This document shows, piece by piece, positions 8,145-17,206 of a stretch of 64,000 nt of DNA. How positions within the stretch are numbered: the stretch's first letter is position 1; the number at the start of each line of letters is the position of its first letter. A model generated the notes under the pieces. The model did not search any database. It had not been told where the DNA came from and worked only from the letters and a program-made list of their open reading frames with translations. The position numbers and the translations under genes are program-made. Source of the stretch: an uncultured Veillonellaceae bacterium (lineage in GTDB: Bacteria > Bacillota > Negativicutes > Veillonellales > Dialisteraceae); assembly GCA_927353735.1 (NCBI GenBank), contig CAKMIA010000001.1, positions 248,001-312,000 of the forward strand. The letters are read 5' to 3'.

Positions 8145-9182
8145 TCATTTGATCTCCCGGTAAAGCATCACCGGCACATCACCCGCTTCCATTTTCACCA
8201 CGGCGGTACCGGGCTCCACCGAGCTCTGTTCACGGCACCGCTGCAGCCCGAACTGCCGGCACAGCCGCTCCCAGCTTTTTCGGTGCTGCCCCATCACCTT
8301 GGACCGGTCTGCAGGATGGCAGATGATCTCCACCGGATGACGCAGCGGGAAAAGAGCCCGGTACAGATTATGAAAGACGATGGCCTGATCCACCAGCTCG
8401 CCGAAAGCGGCGTGATAAGGACCGGCCAGCAGACCCTCCCCGCCATCCAGCTCCGCCGTGGCCTGCAGCCCCATCCGGATCACGGGGATCTCATGTGCTC
8501 CGTACCAGCGCTTCAGAAAGGCACAGCGCAGCACGGCTTCCTGCACGGTCAGCGGCCGGTATTCTCCCGCCTCATACATCTGCTGCAGGCGGGTCCCGCG
8601 AAGCACGAGCACCGGATAGAGCCGTACAAAATCCGGATGCAGCGCCGCGCCGCACCGGGCGGTGGACCGAAGCGACGCATCGGTCTCCCCCGGAAGCCCG
8701 ATCATAAACTGGAGCCCCACACGGAAACCGGCCTCCCGGAGCTGCCGCACAGCTTCTGCGGCATCCTGCGCGGTATGGCCCCGGCCGGCCTGCCGGAGCA
8801 CTTCCTCATCCAGACTCTGCACCCCCAGCTCCACCGTGGAAACGCCCATCCGCTTCAGCAGCGTGAGAACGGGGCCATTGATGCAGTCCGGCCGCGTAGA
8901 CAGCCGGATGCCCTGTATCCGGTTTTCCTGCAATGCCTGCCAGGCCGGCCGCAGCAGGGATTCCATCACCGGCAGCGGAAGCGCCGTAAAAGAGCCTCCG
9001 TAGAATGCGGCTTCCCAATAGCGGTCTCCGCTGCCCGTCCCCCGGTACCGTTCAATGGTCTCCGCCGCCTCCCGGGCCGTGACCGGCGTCGTATGGCCTG
9101 TGATCCGGATCTGATTGCAGAAAATACACTGGTGCGGACAGCCGTAATGGGGAATGAATAAAGGAATAATGGCGTGCTTCAT
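8145..9182 (-). CDS. Radical SAM protein (Elp3-like family)
   Basis: 345-residue radical SAM enzyme. The cluster motif CPHQCIFC (C-x3-C-x2-C) sits at about 15-22, unusually close to the N-terminus. FYGGSFTALP is the SAM-binding GGE-type strand, and VELGVQSLDEEVL and FMIGLPGETD follow as in Elp3/HemN-like barrels. The Elp3 acetyltransferase domain is absent. The substrate is unknown; a tRNA-modification role would be a guess based on Elp3 similarity. It lies downstream of the CBS-domain gene across a terminator hairpin, so its transcription may depend on read-through. Confidence 0.82.
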   Translation of the reverse strand: MKHAIIPLFIPHYGCPHQCIFCNQIRITGHTTPVTAREAAETIERYRGTGSGDRYWEAAFYGGSFTALPLPVMESLLRPAWQALQENRIQGIRLSTRPDCINGPVLTLLKRMGVSTVELGVQSLDEEVLRQAGRGHTAQDAAEAVRQLREAGFRVGLQFMIGLPGETDASLRSTARCGAALHPDFVRLYPVLVLRGTRLQQMYEAGEYRPLTVQEAVLRCAFLKRWYGAHEIPVIRMGLQATAELDGGEGLLAGPYHAAFGELVDQAIVFHNLYRALFPLRHPVEIICHPADRSKVMGQHRKSWERLCRQFGLQRCREQSSVEPGTAVVKMEAGDVPVMLYREIK

Positions 9183-9200
9183 ATCTCTTCTCCTATACAG

Positions 9201-9230
9201 AAAAAGGCGGGATGTCCCGCCTTTTATTTT
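9201..9230 (-). terminator. Terminator after the CBS-domain gene
   Basis: Stem GGCGGGA/TCCCGCC with a two-base loop core and a T-rich tail on the minus strand, directly after the CBS gene stop codon. Confidence 0.85.
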
Positions 9231-9742
9231 CAGTCCTTTTCCGTTTCCCCGTCCTCTTCGGCCAGCTCTTCTTTTTCGGTCAGCGCCAGAACCGTCAGGA
9301 TATCATGACGGGTGATCAGACCCACCAGTTTATTTTTGTCGGAAACCACAGGAACCACTTTCAGATGCTCGTCCACCATCAGAGAGGTGATGACGCTCAT
9401 TTCCGTTTCCGGAGTGACACAGCGCACATCCCGGGTCATGATCTCTGCGGCTTCCGTGGCCAGCATCTTGCGGAAGGATTTGGTGTATCTGCCGTAGCCG
9501 CAGTAATACAGCGTACCTCCCAGAATATCAATGTACTGGGGAATGCGGGGACGCACCTTCTTATACAGCAGATCGCCTTCCGATACGATCCCGAGGAGCG
9601 TGTCATCTTCATCCACCACGGGGATCGCACCGATATTATGCGATACAAAAGCCCGGATCAGCTCATGGATGGTGATGCTCGGCGGCACCGTGAATACATA
9701 TTTTTCCATGAAGTCTTTTGCTTTATATTCCTTTGCTGTCAT
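9230..9742 (-). CDS. CBS-domain pair protein
   Basis: 170-residue cytoplasmic protein made almost only of two CBS motifs (about 10-70 and 95-155). Such pairs bind adenosine nucleotides or SAM and sense energy state. Visible CBS hallmarks are GAIPVVDEDDTLLGIVSEGDLL and, in the second half, VVPVVSDKNKLVGLITRHDIL (each broken by eye into shorter blocks). The C-terminus is acidic. No catalytic domain is attached, so it probably acts by binding a partner that cannot be identified here. It has its own promoter and terminator, so it is a single-gene unit. Confidence 0.92.
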   Translation of the reverse strand: MTAKEYKAKDFMEKYVFTVPPSITIHELIRAFVSHNIGAIPVVDEDDTLLGIVSEGDLLYKKVRPRIPQYIDILGGTLYYCGYGRYTKSFRKMLATEAAEIMTRDVRCVTPETEMSVITSLMVDEHLKVVPVVSDKNKLVGLITRHDILTVLALTEKEELAEEDGETEKD

Positions 9743-9787
9743 TGTCCTGCTCCTTTCCTGTACATCTGAATTCTTTTCCTTACCTGT

Positions 9788-9817
9788 ATTGTACCTGATT
9801 TTTCTTCATTTATGCAA
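9788..9817 (-). promoter_or_regulatory. Promoter of the CBS-domain gene
   Basis: Minus-strand TTGCAT (9812-9817), 18 bp, TACAAT (9788-9793). An A/T-rich inverted repeat, TTTCTTC/GAAGAAA, overlaps the region just downstream of the TonB receptor gene and might act as its weak terminator. Confidence 0.7.
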
Positions 9818-9846
9818 AGAAGAAATCGCCGGCCATGAAAAGCGAC

Positions 9847-11781
9847 TCAGAAGGAATGAGACACGCCCACAGACCAGAACCGCCCCTCCAGATCGCACCG
9901 CTCATCCTGCCGGTCCAGCAGATTCCGGATGCTTCCATAGATGCGGCTGTTTCTGCCGAGCTTTCTGGCTACGGTCACATTCAGCACATTATAGCTGGTG
10001 CTCTCCGCCGCCGAGCCCGGCACAAATCCTTCCGTGACATAATCCAGATACAACTGATCCCACAGCATGGCGCTCCATCCATTGTCCCGGTGATCGTCAT
10101 AGCTGAGCTGCCATACCTGAGAAAAGGAGGGGCGCTGCGGCAGCCTCGTGTGGCTGACGGCATCTTCCGCATCCATCCACGTGGAAATCAGCTTTGCCTC
10201 CACCCGGTCTCCCAGATGCCAGCCCAGCGTAGTCTCCAGTCCGCGGATGCGGGCCTGTCCTACATTGACATAGCGGTACTGCCGGGTGTCCCCGTCCCAG
10301 CCTTCAAACCGGGCATCGATCAGATTTTTCACATCATTATCAAAATAGGTCAGCGCTGCATAACCGCGTCCGAATTCCGTCTCCAGTCCCAGATCCCAGC
10401 TGACCGATTCCTCCGGCCGGAGCTCCGGATTGCCGATGAGGTGCACCATGCCCGCCGGTCCCATCATCATGTACATATCATAGTACAGCTGCATGACTTC
10501 CGGTGCCTTGAATCCATCCCCGTAATTGGCCTTCAACCGGAAGCGTGGGCCTGCCCGGTAGGTCAGACCAATCCTCGGTGAATAATGCCCGCCGTACACG
10601 CTGTGTCTGTCATAGCGTACAGCCGGAGCCGCAAACCATTTTCCCCAGGTGATCTCGTCCTGTACATAGGCCGACCATATATCCATCTTCTTTTCCGAGG
10701 CGGGACGTCCTTCCATGCCGTCCCACTCGATATAGGGATGGTCGCCTCCTGTTCCCAGCCCGGTACCCCGGATATGATCCTTTTCATATTCCAGACCCGC
10801 TGAAATCTGATGATGGTCGCCTGCCTTCAGGGTATCCCGCACCTCCATCCGCCAGAGCCGGTTCCGGTCCTTATTAAAAGAAGAGGTACCCGTTTCCGTC
10901 TGATCTCTGCTCCCCCAGGAAAACTGACTGGCATAGGCGGAAACCTGCCAGCTGTTCTGCGAACGGCTTCCCTCCCAGCTCAGGCCGTAATTTTTCTGCC
11001 GGTAATCCCGGGATGTGAATGCATCGGACGATCCGCTTTTCATATGCTCGCTGAAATAGTCCGACCAGGCACGAATCCGGCTGTCCTCATCCAGCTCATA
11101 TTGAAGCGCTGCGTTGTAGTTCTGGGACGTATCATTGCCATGTCCCAGATCATCATCGGGGAGCAGATCCCGCCGGTATTTGTCAAACCGGGCATCAAAG
11201 GAAGCAGAAAATTTCCCTATGCGGCCCGTATCCGCATGCCACCAGTTCGCTGTCGTCTCAGAACCGGCTTCCAGACCAACGGTAACCTCTGGCTTCTCCG
11301 GTGTGAGGGTGATGATATTGATAACGCCTCCCATGGCATCCGAACCGTACAGCGCGCTTGCCGGACCGGACGCGATCTCAATGCGGTCCACATTGAAAAG
11401 GTTGATCCGGTCCAGCGCCATGGCATTCCCGAGCCCGGCCGCACTGGCCTCATTGGCTACGCGCCGCCCGTTGATCAGGATCAGCGATTTGTCCGTATCC
11501 ATGCCGCGCAGGATCAGATTATGCCCGCCGAACCGGGACGAGGTCAGTATCATATTTGTTTCCGCAGCCAGTACATCCCGTATATTGCCGGCCCCGCTGC
11601 CTGCGATCTCCTCTCGGTCTATGGTCTGCACCGCGGGCGGCACCATCTCCGGTACCTGTTCAGTACGCGTCGCCGTCACCGTCACGGCATCCAGTGTATA
11701 TACGGGAAGCTCCTCCGCCCGTATCTCCGTTCCCGAAAGGAGGACGGCCGTACCCACAAACAGAGTCCATCCAAACTTCAT
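9847..11781 (-). CDS. TonB-dependent outer-membrane receptor
   Basis: 644-residue outer-membrane beta-barrel transporter driven by TonB. It has a signal peptide (about 1-22), then a TonB-box-like LDAVTVTATR (about 30-39) and a plug domain with the conserved ILINGRRV and IEIASGPASALYGSDAMGGVINI. The long barrel ends in Phe, as needed for outer-membrane assembly. The plug and C-terminal pattern resemble the BtuB/CirA group, so vitamin B12, siderophore or haem are plausible ligands, but the ligand is unknown. There is no TonB, ABC transporter or periplasmic binding gene next to it. The leader (11782-11845) contains complementary CCCCG/CGGGG and GTTCC/GGAAC arms but no recognisable cobalamin riboswitch or clear Fur box. 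Confidence 0.94.
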   Translation of the reverse strand: MKFGWTLFVGTAVLLSGTEIRAEELPVYTLDAVTVTATRTEQVPEMVPPAVQTIDREEIAGSGAGNIRDVLAAETNMILTSSRFGGHNLILRGMDTDKSLILINGRRVANEASAAGLGNAMALDRINLFNVDRIEIASGPASALYGSDAMGGVINIITLTPEKPEVTVGLEAGSETTANWWHADTGRIGKFSASFDARFDKYRRDLLPDDDLGHGNDTSQNYNAALQYELDEDSRIRAWSDYFSEHMKSGSSDAFTSRDYRQKNYGLSWEGSRSQNSWQVSAYASQFSWGSRDQTETGTSSFNKDRNRLWRMEVRDTLKAGDHHQISAGLEYEKDHIRGTGLGTGGDHPYIEWDGMEGRPASEKKMDIWSAYVQDEITWGKWFAAPAVRYDRHSVYGGHYSPRIGLTYRAGPRFRLKANYGDGFKAPEVMQLYYDMYMMMGPAGMVHLIGNPELRPEESVSWDLGLETEFGRGYAALTYFDNDVKNLIDARFEGWDGDTRQYRYVNVGQARIRGLETTLGWHLGDRVEAKLISTWMDAEDAVSHTRLPQRPSFSQVWQLSYDDHRDNGWSAMLWDQLYLDYVTEGFVPGSAAESTSYNVLNVTVARKLGRNSRIYGSIRNLLDRQDERCDLEGRFWSVGVSHSF

Positions 11782-11845
11782 GTTTCCTCTTTCCGCCCCG
11801 GTTCCGCCGTCCGCAGAAGGGAACGGTCCCGGGGATATTTCAATA

Positions 11846-11879
11846 CAGAAAAATCAGGCTTCTCCGGCCTGATTTTCTG
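11846..11879 (-). terminator. Terminator after rlmH
   Basis: Minus-strand AATCAGGC/GCCTGATT stem extended by CAGAAA/TTTCTG, followed by T-rich sequence. It abuts the rlmH stop codon. Confidence 0.85.
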
Positions 11880-12359
11880 TCACAGATGATACGGCTCATG
11901 CCGCATGATTTTCATAGCGCGGTATATCTGTTCCGCCAGAATCAGCCTCGTCATCTGATGGGTGAATGTCATGGGAGACAGACAGAGGCGGAAATCCGCC
12001 CGCTGCTTCAGATTGCGCCCGTTGCCGAACGGACCGCCGATTAGAAAAACGAAACTGCTTTTCCCGGCAGTCATCTGTTTCTGCAGCAGCTCCGACAACG
12101 CCGGAGAGGACAGCTCTTTCCCGGAAGTATCGAGCAGAATGACATAATCATCAGCTCCCACATACTTCAGAATTTTATCCCCTTCTTTTTCCATCACCTT
12201 TTCCTTGATGGCGTCCGAAGGAGAAGCCGGCATTTTTTCCTCTTCCTGTTCCAGGATCTGTACCTTTGCCATGGGTGTGAGACGGGTCACATATTCCTGA
12301 ATCCCGTCACGCATCCATTTTTCCTTGATCTTTCCGATGCCTGCGATGGTGAGCTTCAT
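11880..12359 (-). CDS. rlmH: 23S rRNA pseudouridine-1915 N3-methyltransferase
   Basis: SPOUT-class SAM methyltransferase that methylates pseudouridine 1915 in helix 69 of 23S rRNA in assembled ribosomes. It has 159 residues, the usual size. LLDTSGKELSS, FLIGGPFG and the C-terminal LSPMTFTHQMTRLILAEQIYRA form the trefoil-knot SAM site, and the last residues (HEPYHL) match the family end. The ATG at 12359 follows the htrA stop by one base (TGA-T-ATG), so an in-frame extension into htrA is rejected. It is co-transcribed with htrA. Confidence 0.96.
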   Translation of the reverse strand: MKLTIAGIGKIKEKWMRDGIQEYVTRLTPMAKVQILEQEEEKMPASPSDAIKEKVMEKEGDKILKYVGADDYVILLDTSGKELSSPALSELLQKQMTAGKSSFVFLIGGPFGNGRNLKQRADFRLCLSPMTFTHQMTRLILAEQIYRAMKIMRHEPYHL

Positions 12360-12360
12360 A

Positions 12361-13542
12361 TCAGTCCTGCGGTGCCTCACTCAGAAGGATTTCCGTGCGC
12401 CGGCTCTGTCCGTTATGCACATAGGTGATGGACAGCGTATCGCCCGGCTTGTACTGATCCAGAACATCCCGGATGTCACGCACCGATTCAATGGACGTAT
12501 CCCCTACCGCCGTGATATAGTCACCGGGACGGATTCCGGCCAGAGCCAGCGGGCTGTTTTCAGCCACACGCATGACCAGCACGCCCTTCACCGAAGAATC
12601 CCAGCGATATCCGTACCGCGCGGCAATATCCTTATCTGCCCCGTAGAGTCCCAGATAGGCCCTTGTCACATGACCATTCTGAATGAGTTCTTCAATCACC
12701 GTACGGGCCTGATTGATCGGAATGGCAAACCCCATGCCTTCCACGCCTTCCTTGGCGATCTTGGCACTGTTGATGCCGACCACTCTGCCGTCCGCCGTGA
12801 CCAGCGCCCCGCCGGAATTGCCGGGATTGATGGCTGCATCGGTCTGAATCAGCTTGAATCTCTGATCCATGTCATCGAGGGTGCGGTTCAGCGCGCTGAT
12901 AACGCCCACCGTTACCGTGCCCTGGAACTCAAGCCCCAGAGGATTTCCGATGGCAATGGCCGTTTCTCCGATCTGCAGGTGATCGGAATCACCAAATTCA
13001 GCGACCGGCAGATCGTCACGTCCTTCGATCTTCACCACTGCCAGATCCGTGGAAGGATCAGTTCCCACCACAGTCCCCTGTACGGTGTCTCCATTGGAAA
13101 GACAGACATTGACCTTTTCACTGTCCCCGACTACATGATTGTTTGTTACGATATATCCTTTTTTATCAAAAATGACACCGGAGCCGACACTCTGCCCCAC
13201 TTCAATACGGCGGTTGAATACGTCTCTGTCATAGATCTGCGTCGTGATGCCCACCACAGCAGGCCCGACCTTTTTGACCGCCTCCACCACTGCGGTATTG
13301 CGGATAGCCGGCAGATCAAAGTTTTCCCCTGCGGAGGATTCCGGCATTTTATAATTGCTCTCCGTCCCCGGAGATTTCATAAACGGCAGATCATGAAGCG
13401 TGCATCCCCCTGTAAATCCGACGATCAGAAGTGCGGCTGCCGCTGCGGCCAGCCATTTTTTCGTATATGTTCCCACGGGATTCTGCATCTGCATTTCGCT
13501 GCCTTTTTTCTGCAGATCCCTGTCCAGATCTTCTCTGTCCAT
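12361..13542 (-). CDS. Trypsin-like serine protease with PDZ domain (HtrA/DegP family)
   Basis: 393-residue envelope protein-quality-control protease. It has a basic N-terminus, then one membrane segment (about 30-46) ending in FTGGC. That is a near-miss lipobox, so it is either an anchored or a lipid-modified protein. The protease domain shows the triad in VTNNHVVGD (His), STDLAVVKI (Asp) and NPGNSGGALV (Ser). One C-terminal PDZ domain follows (about 290-385) with GIRPGDYITAVG. It is made from its own extended -10 promoter. Coupling to rlmH is seen in other Firmicutes, where htrA and rlmH often neighbour each other. Confidence 0.95.
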   Translation of the reverse strand: MDREDLDRDLQKKGSEMQMQNPVGTYTKKWLAAAAAALLIVGFTGGCTLHDLPFMKSPGTESNYKMPESSAGENFDLPAIRNTAVVEAVKKVGPAVVGITTQIYDRDVFNRRIEVGQSVGSGVIFDKKGYIVTNNHVVGDSEKVNVCLSNGDTVQGTVVGTDPSTDLAVVKIEGRDDLPVAEFGDSDHLQIGETAIAIGNPLGLEFQGTVTVGVISALNRTLDDMDQRFKLIQTDAAINPGNSGGALVTADGRVVGINSAKIAKEGVEGMGFAIPINQARTVIEELIQNGHVTRAYLGLYGADKDIAARYGYRWDSSVKGVLVMRVAENSPLALAGIRPGDYITAVGDTSIESVRDIRDVLDQYKPGDTLSITYVHNGQSRRTEILLSEAPQD

Positions 13543-13589
13543 CGCTGTCCCTCATTTCTTTCTGTCAATGGTTTTGAAAATTATTATCT

Positions 13590-13598
13590 ATTATATCA
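13590..13598 (-). promoter_or_regulatory. Extended -10 promoter of htrA
   Basis: Minus-strand TGATATAAT with TATAAT at 13590-13595 and no clear -35. The htrA ATG follows about 48 bp downstream. Confidence 0.6.
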
Positions 13599-13625
13599 TG
13601 ACACCGCCAGCTCTCCGCTGGTACG

Positions 13626-13668
13626 AAAAAGAGGCAGGAACGGGTCTCCCCGTCTCTGTCTCTTTTTT
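13626..13668 (-). terminator. Terminator of the ctsR-mcsA-mcsB-clpC operon
   Basis: Long imperfect stem, AAAAAGAG...CGGG paired with CCCG...CTCTTTTTT, right after the clpC stop codon. The U-tail is present on the minus strand. Confidence 0.85.
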
Positions 13669-13675
13669 ACAGCAC

Positions 13676-16093
13676 TTATTCCGTCCGGAAAGTAAGTGCA
13701 TCCTTGTCATCCAGCTCCACATGGAGCACCGTCTTATCCTTAAAGGCGCCCTGCAGCACCAGTTCTGCAATGGGATCTTCAATTTCCTTCTGGATCGTCC
13801 GTTTCAGCGGCCGTGCACCGTACTCAAAGTCCGATCCGTTGGCAATCAGATGATCCTCCGCCTTTTCCGTGAGATCCATCCGGATATGGAACTGATCCAG
13901 TTTCTTCTGCACCTTGGCAAGCAGCAGCTTGACAATGCTCTTCAGATTGTCCGCCGAGAGCGGATGGAACACAATGATTTCATCGATCCGGTTGATGAAT
14001 TCCGGCCGGAAAGCCCGTTTTACATCAGAAAGAATAATTTCCTTCGTTTTGTCAAAATCGGCCTCCGCCTTTTCCTTTCCTTCATCGGTCCGGAATCCCA
14101 GCTGCTTCATCTGATCCTTCAGATGCATGGAGCCGAGGTTGCTCGTCATGATGATGACGCAGTTCGTGAAATCCACAGTCCGTCCCTGCCCGTCAGTCAG
14201 GCGGCCGTCATCCAGCACCTGAAGAAGGATGTTGAAGAAATCCGCATGCGCTTTTTCCACTTCATCGAACAGAATGACGCTGTACGGATTCCGGCGCACC
14301 TGATCTGTCAGCTGACCGCCTTCCTCATAACCGACGTATCCAGGAGGCGCTCCCACGAGACGGGAGACCTCATGCTTCTCCATGTATTCCGACATATCGA
14401 AGCGAATCAGCGATTTATCACTGCCAAACAGGCATTCCGCCAGTGCCTTGGCCAGTTCCGTCTTGCCCACGCCGGTCGACCCGAGGAACAGGAACGAACC
14501 AATGGGCCGTCTCGGATCTTTCATACCTGCCCGTGCCCGGCGGATCGCCTTGGCTACGGCATGCACCGCTTCTTCCTGTCCGATGACGCGCTTATGGAGT
14601 TCCTCTTCCAGATGAAGCAGCCGTTCAGAATCACTTTCCTTCAGATTCTGCACCGGAACGCCGGTCCATTTGCTCACGACTTCTGCCACATCTTCCTCTG
14701 TCACGGTGAGATGCTCCTGATCCGAGCCTTTCCAGTCCTTCTTGAGCTGGTCCACCTCTTCCGTCAGTTTTTTGGCCTGGTCGCGATAGATAACCGCCTT
14801 TTCAAAATCCTGACTGGACACGGCTGCTTCCTTTTCCTTCAGCACACGAGCCAGCTCTTCTTCCTTTTTCCGCAGTCCTTCCGGCGTGGAAGAAGCTTCC
14901 ATACGGACTTTGGCCGCGGCTTCATCGATCACATCGATGGCTTTATCCGGCAGAAAACGGTCCGTAATATACCGGTTGGACAGCTCCACGGCACTGCGAA
15001 TGGCTTCATCCGTGATTTTGGCCTTATGGAATGCTTCATATCTGTCCCGGAGGCCTTCCAGAATTTCCACGGCTTCCTTCGGCGTCGGTTCTCCCACCTT
15101 GACCGGCTGGAAGCGGCGCTCCAGAGCGGCATCCTTTTCAATATATTTTTTATATTCCTTCAGCGTGGTGGCACCGATGCAGCGCAGTTCACCTCTGGCC
15201 AGAGCCGGCTTCATGATATTGGCAGCATCCATGGAGCCCTCCGAAGCTCCTGCACCGACCAGTGTATGGATCTCATCCACAAACAGAATCCAGTCCGGAT
15301 GCTTCTTCACTTCGTCAATGACTTTTTTCAGCCGTTCCTCAAACTGTCCGCGGTACTGCGTCCCTGCCACAACAGAGGACATATTCAGGGAAATCACATG
15401 ACAGTTTTTCAGGATCTCCGGCACATCATTGTCCACGATCCGCTGAGCAAGCCCCTCTGCAATGGCGGTCTTGCCCACGCCGGGTTCGCCGATGAGCACC
15501 GGATTGTTTTTGCTCCGGCGGGACAAAATCTGAATGACCCGCTGAATTTCTTCTCTGCGGCCAATGACCGGATCGATTTTTCCCTGCTTGGCCTTTTCAT
15601 TCAGATCGACAGCAAAATCAGAAAGATCACCGAGACTGCCGTCCTTGCCTCCCTTGCTGCTGTCCTCAGACAGCACGGTTTCAAAGGCTTTCTGCAGCTT
15701 CTCCTGCGTCACACCGAGATGCTGCAACACCTGTACGGCCAGACCGCCCTCACGAAGAAGCGCCAGCAGAAGGTGCTCTGTCCCCACATAATTGTTGCCC
15801 ATTTCATTGGCTTCTTCCACGGCCATCTGCAGAACCCGTTTCGTCCGGGGAGAGGTGTAGACTCTCTGGCCTCCGCCGAAAAAGCTCCGCTGATACAGAC
15901 CATCCAGCAGCGGCTCAATGGCCTCAGCCGTAACGCCTACCGCCTGCAGAATCTTTCCGCCGGCGCCATCCTTTTCTCTGGCAATGCCAAGCAGCAGATG
16001 CTCCGTATCCAGAGCTTCACTCCCCAGCTTTACTGCTTCTTCCGCAGCAAACTGCAGTGCCTGCTTGACACCGTCTGTATATCTGTTATCCAT
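13676..16093 (-). CDS. clpC: ATP-dependent Clp protease ATPase ClpC
   Basis: 805-residue Hsp100 unfoldase that feeds substrates to ClpP. It has two N-terminal Clp repeats (about 1-145, [11 protein letters not shown] and [11 protein letters not shown]), then D1 with Walker A GEPGVGKT at 202-209 and Walker [10 protein letters not shown]. The M-domain coiled coil (about 410-470) is typical of ClpC, and D2 carries GSTGVGKT and [11 protein letters not shown]. No UVR domain is visible in the linker. It is the last gene of the CtsR-controlled operon, 54 bp after mcsB, with AAAGGAGGG before the ATG. It should be heat- and stress-induced by loss of CtsR repression. Confidence 0.97.
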   Translation of the reverse strand: MDNRYTDGVKQALQFAAEEAVKLGSEALDTEHLLLGIAREKDGAGGKILQAVGVTAEAIEPLLDGLYQRSFFGGGQRVYTSPRTKRVLQMAVEEANEMGNNYVGTEHLLLALLREGGLAVQVLQHLGVTQEKLQKAFETVLSEDSSKGGKDGSLGDLSDFAVDLNEKAKQGKIDPVIGRREEIQRVIQILSRRSKNNPVLIGEPGVGKTAIAEGLAQRIVDNDVPEILKNCHVISLNMSSVVAGTQYRGQFEERLKKVIDEVKKHPDWILFVDEIHTLVGAGASEGSMDAANIMKPALARGELRCIGATTLKEYKKYIEKDAALERRFQPVKVGEPTPKEAVEILEGLRDRYEAFHKAKITDEAIRSAVELSNRYITDRFLPDKAIDVIDEAAAKVRMEASSTPEGLRKKEEELARVLKEKEAAVSSQDFEKAVIYRDQAKKLTEEVDQLKKDWKGSDQEHLTVTEEDVAEVVSKWTGVPVQNLKESDSERLLHLEEELHKRVIGQEEAVHAVAKAIRRARAGMKDPRRPIGSFLFLGSTGVGKTELAKALAECLFGSDKSLIRFDMSEYMEKHEVSRLVGAPPGYVGYEEGGQLTDQVRRNPYSVILFDEVEKAHADFFNILLQVLDDGRLTDGQGRTVDFTNCVIIMTSNLGSMHLKDQMKQLGFRTDEGKEKAEADFDKTKEIILSDVKRAFRPEFINRIDEIIVFHPLSADNLKSIVKLLLAKVQKKLDQFHIRMDLTEKAEDHLIANGSDFEYGARPLKRTIQKEIEDPIAELVLQGAFKDKTVLHVELDDKDALTFRTE

Positions 16094-16147
16094 GAAAATC
16101 CCTCCTTTTCGGGAATATTTTTATTTATCAAAGCCGCCGTTCTGCTC

Positions 16148-17206
16148 TCACAGTCCGGCTTCTGTAATCAGATTTCTCAGAAGAACCGCTCGCCATACTT
16201 CGATTTCCGGCTCCTCCATGGTTTCTTTATGGGTCATTTCCCGTACACAGGCCGAGCCGGCCGTCAGGATCAGCTTCGGGAAAAGCATCGGGTCCCGTGC
16301 AGGAAAAAGATTTTCCATAATGCCGATATGGAGCAGACCTGCGCAGGCCACAGCTTCCTCCCGGCTGATGATGCGGGCATATTTCAAAGTGCCAAGAGCC
16401 CGCCAGATCTGGTCCTTCAGCTTTCCCTCATCCTTCCGGAATACCTTCTGCCATGCCATGTTCTCAGCTTCTTCTATATCATGCAGGAGCTGTTCCATCC
16501 GTTCCGTCAGAACGGACTCCGACACGCCGAGCGTAACCATATTGGACAACTCACAGAAGCTTCCGAGTCTGTCACTCCCGCTGTACAGACTGCGCAGGGA
16601 GAACCCCTGCCGTGCAGCATTTTCTGCCATTCCTGATATGACCCCGCTTTCTACAAGTCCGGGCAAAAACAGCGCTGCGGAATACCGCAGGCCTGTCCCC
16701 GTCAGATAGGGTGACGCGGTCAGAAAACCAAATTCATGATCGAAGGCATACGTCAGATCCCTGCCAAGCTGATTTTCAAGAGATTCTGCCTTTTCCCACA
16801 GTTTCCCGGGAACAGGGCTGCCCGCCATGTACTGGATCCGGAGATGGTCCTGTCCATTGACCAGCAGTGAGCCGTCCTGTTTTTCATTGATGAAAAGCGC
16901 GGTCTGCTCACAGCCGCCCGAAAGAGCATCCGGAAGCAGCCTCTTGTTTTTTAACAGTTCTCTTTCATTCAACGAGAAGGAAGCTACAGAAAACTCGGAA
17001 AAACGCGCTGAAGTCTTTGCATTCCAGTGCGCCACGGCATTCCGGATCTCCTGAAGGACTTCCGCCTTGGCCTTTACCTCTGCCCTATGGGGAAAAGAAT
17101 AACCGGCTATATTTCTTGACAGCTGAATTCGCACCCAGAGCGTATGACCGGATGATCCGGTTCCTTCCGGAAATCTGTCCTGTCCCATCAGCTCGGAAAT
17201 ACTCAT
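16148..17206 (-). CDS. mcsB: McsB-family protein, probably catalytically dead arginine kinase
   Basis: 352 residues, homologous along its length to the protein-arginine kinase McsB, which marks proteins for ClpC. Family blocks are visible: the N-terminal RIQLSRN, QDHLRIQ, the GTGLR motif at 171-174 and SLYSGSD. The phosphagen-kinase active-site motif Asn-Glu-Glu-Asp-His is here Asn-Gly-Gln-Asp-His (117-121). The Cys of the TxCP motif is Ser165. The C-terminal phospho-Arg binding Arg-Asp-x-Arg-Arg is Ile-Glu-Val-Trp-Arg (335-339). ATP-binding arginines 123, 174 and 205 remain. It overlaps mcsA by ATGA. It may serve as a ClpC adaptor or McsA partner without kinase activity. Confidence 0.88.
   Translation of the reverse strand: MSISELMGQDRFPEGTGSSGHTLWVRIQLSRNIAGYSFPHRAEVKAKAEVLQEIRNAVAHWNAKTSARFSEFSVASFSLNERELLKNKRLLPDALSGGCEQTALFINEKQDGSLLVNGQDHLRIQYMAGSPVPGKLWEKAESLENQLGRDLTYAFDHEFGFLTASPYLTGTGLRYSAALFLPGLVESGVISGMAENAARQGFSLRSLYSGSDRLGSFCELSNMVTLGVSESVLTERMEQLLHDIEEAENMAWQKVFRKDEGKLKDQIWRALGTLKYARIISREEAVACAGLLHIGIMENLFPARDPMLFPKLILTAGSACVREMTHKETMEEPEIEVWRAVLLRNLITEAGL

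Noticed and set aside
13400-16636. A 1078-codon open frame on the plus strand opposite clpC
   Set aside because: It is the antisense shadow of clpC, htrA and mcsB; no ribosome site, promoter or recognisable domain, and the minus-strand genes are unambiguous.
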